Part shown: positions 61,180-64,000 of the stretch, piece by piece
Layout of the letters: each line of letters opens with the position of its first letter
Numbering within the stretch: the first letter of the stretch is position 1
NCBI GenBank assembly: GCA_017307755.1
Contig: JAFKGQ010000008.1
Coordinates: 1 to 64,000, forward strand
From: Chitinophagaceae bacterium
GTDB lineage: Bacteria; Bacteroidota; Bacteroidia; Chitinophagales; Chitinophagaceae
Reading direction: 5' to 3'
DNA: 64,000 nucleotides
Translations under genes and position numbers: made by a program
The notes under the pieces: model-generated
Told to the model about the DNA's origin: nothing
Databases searched by the model: none
What the model saw: only the letters and a program-made list of their open reading frames with translations

Positions 61180-61493
61180 ATCGTCATTTTTTAACTACAA
61201 ACTGTTAGTTAAAATTAGGGGGTAACACTTATGTGAGGCACATTTTCCCCAAGGTGCTATGTATTACAAAAAAACTGTTGTTATTATGCATGTAGAATAT
61301 TTACTACAGGCAAATAGTTAGAAGAACTAAGTGAATGTAGTTAATCACCGACCTTAGACCACTTGTTCATTTATCCTGCAGCCATTGGCCAGGCTGGCTT
61401 ATTGACCTTTCCTGCTCTGATCGATTTATCCGATTTAGAAAAAACTATTGCCTGGGGGCGCTGGTCCTTAAGGTACTATTTAATCTTAAACCC
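61180..61493. promoter_or_regulatory. Intergenic region with inverted repeat upstream of the permease gene
   Basis: The 314 bases separate the divergent permease and T9SS cargo genes. TTTTAACTA (61189-61197) and TAGTTAAAA (61206-61214) form a perfect 9-base inverted repeat with 8 bases between, starting 10 bases before the permease start codon. It is in the place of an operator or leader hairpin. No exact TAnnTTTG element was found on either strand, and the rest of the region shows nothing else. Confidence 0.4.
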
Positions 61494-62645
61494 ATGAAAA
61501 TTAAATCCGCAACCCTACCGGTGCTGATAATGGCAGCTGTTGCCTGTCCTTATCAAAAAGCCCGTACACAAGGCTGCTCTTCCTCTGTCGGGGCGAACAC
61601 GGCAGCCACCTTTTCAACATTATCCTATTCCGGGTCCACTTTTAGCTGGACCTCTCCGGGCAATGCACAGACCTCGGATGGAAATTATGCGTCGGCAAGT
61701 AAGTTGCTCGGGCTCCTGACAAGCCAGCATTCCGACTATCTGACCATTCAAAACTTTGGTTTTTCAATACCTTCTTCTGCCACCATTTGTGAGATACACG
61801 TGGAGGTAGAACGCAGCGCATCCGGGCTGGGCATCCTCGGCAGCAATGTGACGGATCAGTCCATTGTGCTCTTGAAGAACGGATCACCTTATGGTAATGA
61901 TCTGGCCTCCGGGGCCGCCTGGCCCGGATCCGAGGCCACTGCAACGTATGGCAACGGCCTGCTCGCCGGCACCTGGGGCGGCAGCTGGCTGCCTTCAGAT
62001 ATAAATAGCCCCAATTTTGGAGTTGCTATTTCCGCGAAGTTGAATGGGGTCGTAGGACTGTTGATGAGCGCCAATATCGACCAGGTACGGATGACGGTGA
62101 TCTATGATCCCCATTCCGTACTGAGTCTTGGCCTGGAGGATTTTACGGCCGTTCGTTCACCTGACGGGGATGGGCATATCCTCTCCTGGATCGCCGGGGG
62201 CGGGGCAGTAGACACCCGGTGTATCATCCAACGTTCGGGTGATGGTCACAGCTGGCAGGACATCGCCACTGTCCCGATGACCGGGGGACACACTTCCTCT
62301 CCCTCCTCAAGCTATACCTATACGGATCACACCCCGCTGGACGGCGTTAATTTCTATCGTCTCCATGTGGTAGGTATGGACGGCAGCTCCTTCTGGTCCA
62401 TAGTGAAGGAAGTAGACCGGATCACAACATCCCTGCGATGCTGGCCCAATCCGTTTGTCAATGTCATCCACATCCCCGATCAAACAGGAAGAAGGGTGGT
62501 GTTAAAAGATATGCAGGGAAGGACCATGTATATAAAGACAGACGCCACGGGCGACTGGCAGATCCCGACAGCCGGGTTACCTCCGGGTCTTTACTTTCTG
62601 CAAGTGGGCGCTGTGACATACAAAATGCTAAAACAGTCGAACTAG
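61494..62645 (+). CDS. Secreted protein with T9SS C-terminal sorting domain
   Basis: The 383-residue product has a signal peptide with a possible lipobox-like VACPY, then a beta-sandwich domain of about 180 residues of unknown kind, a second sandwich (about 205-295, with ILSWIAGGGAVDTRCIIQRS and the fibronectin-like FYRLHVVGMDGSSFWS) and the C-terminal T9SS type A sorting domain (about 305-383): CWPNPFVNVIHI, VLKDMQGRTMY, AGLPPGLYFLQV. It is exported through the type IX system and fixed or released at the surface. A strong terminator follows. Confidence 0.88.
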   Translation: MKIKSATLPVLIMAAVACPYQKARTQGCSSSVGANTAATFSTLSYSGSTFSWTSPGNAQTSDGNYASASKLLGLLTSQHSDYLTIQNFGFSIPSSATICEIHVEVERSASGLGILGSNVTDQSIVLLKNGSPYGNDLASGAAWPGSEATATYGNGLLAGTWGGSWLPSDINSPNFGVAISAKLNGVVGLLMSANIDQVRMTVIYDPHSVLSLGLEDFTAVRSPDGDGHILSWIAGGGAVDTRCIIQRSGDGHSWQDIATVPMTGGHTSSPSSSYTYTDHTPLDGVNFYRLHVVGMDGSSFWSIVKEVDRITTSLRCWPNPFVNVIHIPDQTGRRVVLKDMQGRTMYIKTDATGDWQIPTAGLPPGLYFLQVGAVTYKMLKQSN

Positions 62646-62731
62646 CGGATAGGGACAGGGTATCACCACCCATCCGCTCAACATATGGACAGCCCGTGGC
62701 CGCGGGCTGGAACCAGGGCCTCTCAAACCAT

Positions 62732-62766
62732 GGGTCCGGCAAGGACGTAGCCGGGCCCAATTTTTT
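62732..62766 (+). terminator. Strong intrinsic terminator after the T9SS cargo gene
   Basis: GGGTCCGGC (62732-62740) pairs with GCCGGGCCC (62750-62758), one pair being T-G, over a nine-base loop, followed by AA and six T residues. It lies about 90 bases beyond the stop of the gene at 62645. Confidence 0.78.
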
Positions 62767-62799
62767 CAATATCTGTCACACTTGCTGTGATGGCCAAAA

Positions 62800-62872
62800 C
62801 GAAAATTTTTAATAAATATTTCGTATATAAACGAAAATTTTATAATAATTATGAGGGTTAAAGCGAAAATTT
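62800..62872. repeat. Three CGAAAATTT repeats at exact 32-base spacing
   Basis: CGAAAATTT occurs at 62800-62808, 62832-62840 and 62864-62872, each start exactly 32 bases after the last, which is close to three turns of DNA. TTTCGT at 62819-62824 and ACGAAA at 62831-62836 add an inverted copy. The last repeat ends just before the -7 element of the ATPase gene, so the array looks like a set of binding sites for one protein, possibly a repressor. Confidence 0.6.
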
Positions 62873-62873
62873 G

Positions 62874-62881
62874 TACCTTTG
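62874..62881 (+). promoter_or_regulatory. -7 promoter element of the DUF4143-type ATPase gene
   Basis: TACCTTTG matches TAnnTTTG exactly. It is only 7 bases before the ATG at 62889, so the messenger is likely to be leaderless or nearly so. The last CGAAAATTT repeat lies right before it. Confidence 0.55.
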
Positions 62882-62888
62882 TATTCTT

Positions 62889-64000
62889 ATGGTCCCCAGG
62901 TTATTACAATCCATCATTGAAAAAAGGATAGGAAAACATAAAGCTATTCTTTTGCTTGGCCCAAGACAAGTGGGAAAAACTACCCTGATAAAACAACTAA
63001 CCAACTCTTTACAAGAGAAAATACTATGGCTGAATGGCGACGATGCAGATATACGGAATTCATTGCAGGAAGTCAATTCTACCAGGATCAAAACATTGAT
63101 TGGTAACAATACAATGATAATAATAGATGAAGCTCAGCGGATACCGGACATTGGGGTAACGATAAAGATAATAGTAGATAATATACCTCAGGTCCAGGTA
63201 ATTGCTACGGGCTCTTCTTCGTTGGAATTGGCAGGACAAATAAAGGAACCTCTGACAGGCCGGAAATACGAATACCACCTTTATCCTTTCAGTTTCGCTG
63301 AAATGGTAGAATATACAAGCCTGCTGGAAGAAAAAAGATTGTTAGAGCACCGCTTGATATTCGGATATTATCCGGAAATAGTAATCAATCCGGGAGAAGA
63401 GAGAGAGCATCTCCAATTACTCACTGACAGCTATCTTTATAAAGATCTTTTCACATTAGAACAGATAAAAAAACCGCAACTTCTGGAAAAATTGGTGCAG
63501 GCCCTGGCGCTGCAACTAGGCAATGAAGTGATCTATCACGAGTTGGCCCAGATTGTCGGGGCAGATAAGGAAACAATAGAAAGATATATAGATTTGTTAG
63601 AAAAGGCATTTGTAATATTCCGTATACCCTCTTTAAGCCGTAATCTTCGCAATGAAATAAAAAAAGGCCGAAAAATCTATTTTTGGGACAATGGCATCCG
63701 TAATGCTATAATTAAAAATTTTAACCAATTGTCATTACGCCAAGATACTGGCGCCCTGTGGGAAAATTTTATAGTCAGCGAGCGGCAAAAAGCTAACCAC
63801 TATAATAGCCATTTTGTCAATAAATATTTCTGGAGGACTCATGCTCAGCAGGAAATAGATTACGTGGAGGAAAGTAATGGCCGATTGGCTGCCTGGGAAT
63901 TTAAATGGAATCCCAAAGCGAAAGGGAAGATCCCGGCTACATTCCTCGAAGCCTATCCGGATACACAAACAGGTATCATTACACCCCAGAACATGGAAGA
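62889..64000 (+). CDS. DUF4143-type AAA ATPase (cut by window end)
   Basis: The frame is open from the ATG at 62889 to the window edge (370 codons), so it is partial at its 3' end. It shows Walker A GPRQVGKTT at 24-32, Walker B MIIIDEAQRIP at about 76-86, and sensor-type TGSSSLEL at about 105. The C-terminal part (FWDNGIRNAI, TGALWENFIV, EIDYVE, and AAWEFKW) matches DUF4143, a PD-(D/E)XK-like nuclease-fold domain fused to an AAA ATPase in bacteria and archaea. The family is widespread, often mobile, and of unknown function. It has its own promoter with an operator-like repeat array in front. Confidence 0.88.
   Translation, partial: MVPRLLQSIIEKRIGKHKAILLLGPRQVGKTTLIKQLTNSLQEKILWLNGDDADIRNSLQEVNSTRIKTLIGNNTMIIIDEAQRIPDIGVTIKIIVDNIPQVQVIATGSSSLELAGQIKEPLTGRKYEYHLYPFSFAEMVEYTSLLEEKRLLEHRLIFGYYPEIVINPGEEREHLQLLTDSYLYKDLFTLEQIKKPQLLEKLVQALALQLGNEVIYHELAQIVGADKETIERYIDLLEKAFVIFRIPSLSRNLRNEIKKGRKIYFWDNGIRNAIIKNFNQLSLRQDTGALWENFIVSERQKANHYNSHFVNKYFWRTHAQQEIDYVEESNGRLAAWEFKWNPKAKGKIPATFLEAYPDTQTGIITPQNME

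Noticed and set aside
62654..62735. Possible small gene behind the T9SS cargo gene
   Set aside because: The stretch only holds the 3' untranslated end and the terminator; no start codon with plausible protein was found.

Overview
The window looks like a chromosomal segment of a Bacteroidota bacterium, most likely a member of the Chitinophagaceae. The evidence is two SusC/SusD outer-membrane transport loci each driven by a FecI-type sigma factor and a FecR anti-sigma, a Bacteroidota-type C-terminal secretion signal (T9SS) on a secreted protein, an OmpA protein with calcium-binding repeats of Bacteroidota style, -7 promoter elements of the TAnnTTTG type, and almost no Shine-Dalgarno sequences. 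Assignment below family level is inference.

Layout. 1-2.0 kb: weak small ORFs, a Crp-type regulator and an unknown membrane protein. 2.1-9.3 kb: first transport locus (sigma, FecR, SusC, SusD, all on the minus strand) with a tiny secreted protein facing it tail to tail. 9.5-11.8 kb: one large gene joining a PD-(D/E)XK nuclease domain, a NACHT NTPase and a complete ECF sigma factor. 11.8-14.6 kb: a broken coiled-coil gene, a secreted amidohydrolase, an unknown small protein and a GNAT-like protein. 14.8-23.0 kb: second transport locus of the same design, with a paralogue of the tiny secreted protein in the same place, followed by a further orphan ECF sigma factor. 23.2-31.6 kb: DUF4397 protein, OmpA protein, a two-gene membrane/secreted pair of unknown role whose second gene runs into its neighbour, an outer-membrane lipoprotein-sorting-like protein, and adenine deaminase. 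31.6-36.2 kb: a type IIS restriction-modification cassette of the Alw26I/Eco31I/Esp3I kind (m6A methylase, circularly permuted m5C methylase, HNH nuclease). 36.2-39.9 kb: secreted amidohydrolase, NTF2-like protein, Crp-type regulator, RmuC. 40.0-54.4 kb: a divergently transcribed island around two CHAT (caspase-like) proteins, a membrane-anchored STAND ATPase with a C-terminal beta-rich part, a membrane amidohydrolase, a ComEC-like metallo-beta-lactamase protein, a helical lipoprotein and a small helical protein. 54.4-62.8 kb: GIY-YIG-like protein, cupin, an outer-membrane-like protein with a small partner, methyltransferase, alpha/beta hydrolase, FtsX/MacB permease and a T9SS cargo protein. 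62.9 kb to the end: a DUF4143-type ATPase cut by the window edge, preceded by an evenly spaced operator-like repeat.

How the genes may work together. The two transport loci fit the FecI/FecR/FecA signalling scheme: both SusC proteins carry an N-terminal STN domain that can report substrate binding through FecR to the sigma factor. The small convergent secreted proteins are the undescribed part. Three regions look like immunity or conflict functions: the nuclease-NACHT-sigma fusion, the restriction-modification cassette, and the CHAT/STAND/MBL island. The fusion protein and the CHAT island are the best candidates for undescribed systems. No rRNA, tRNA, CRISPR array, transposase or integrase was recognised.
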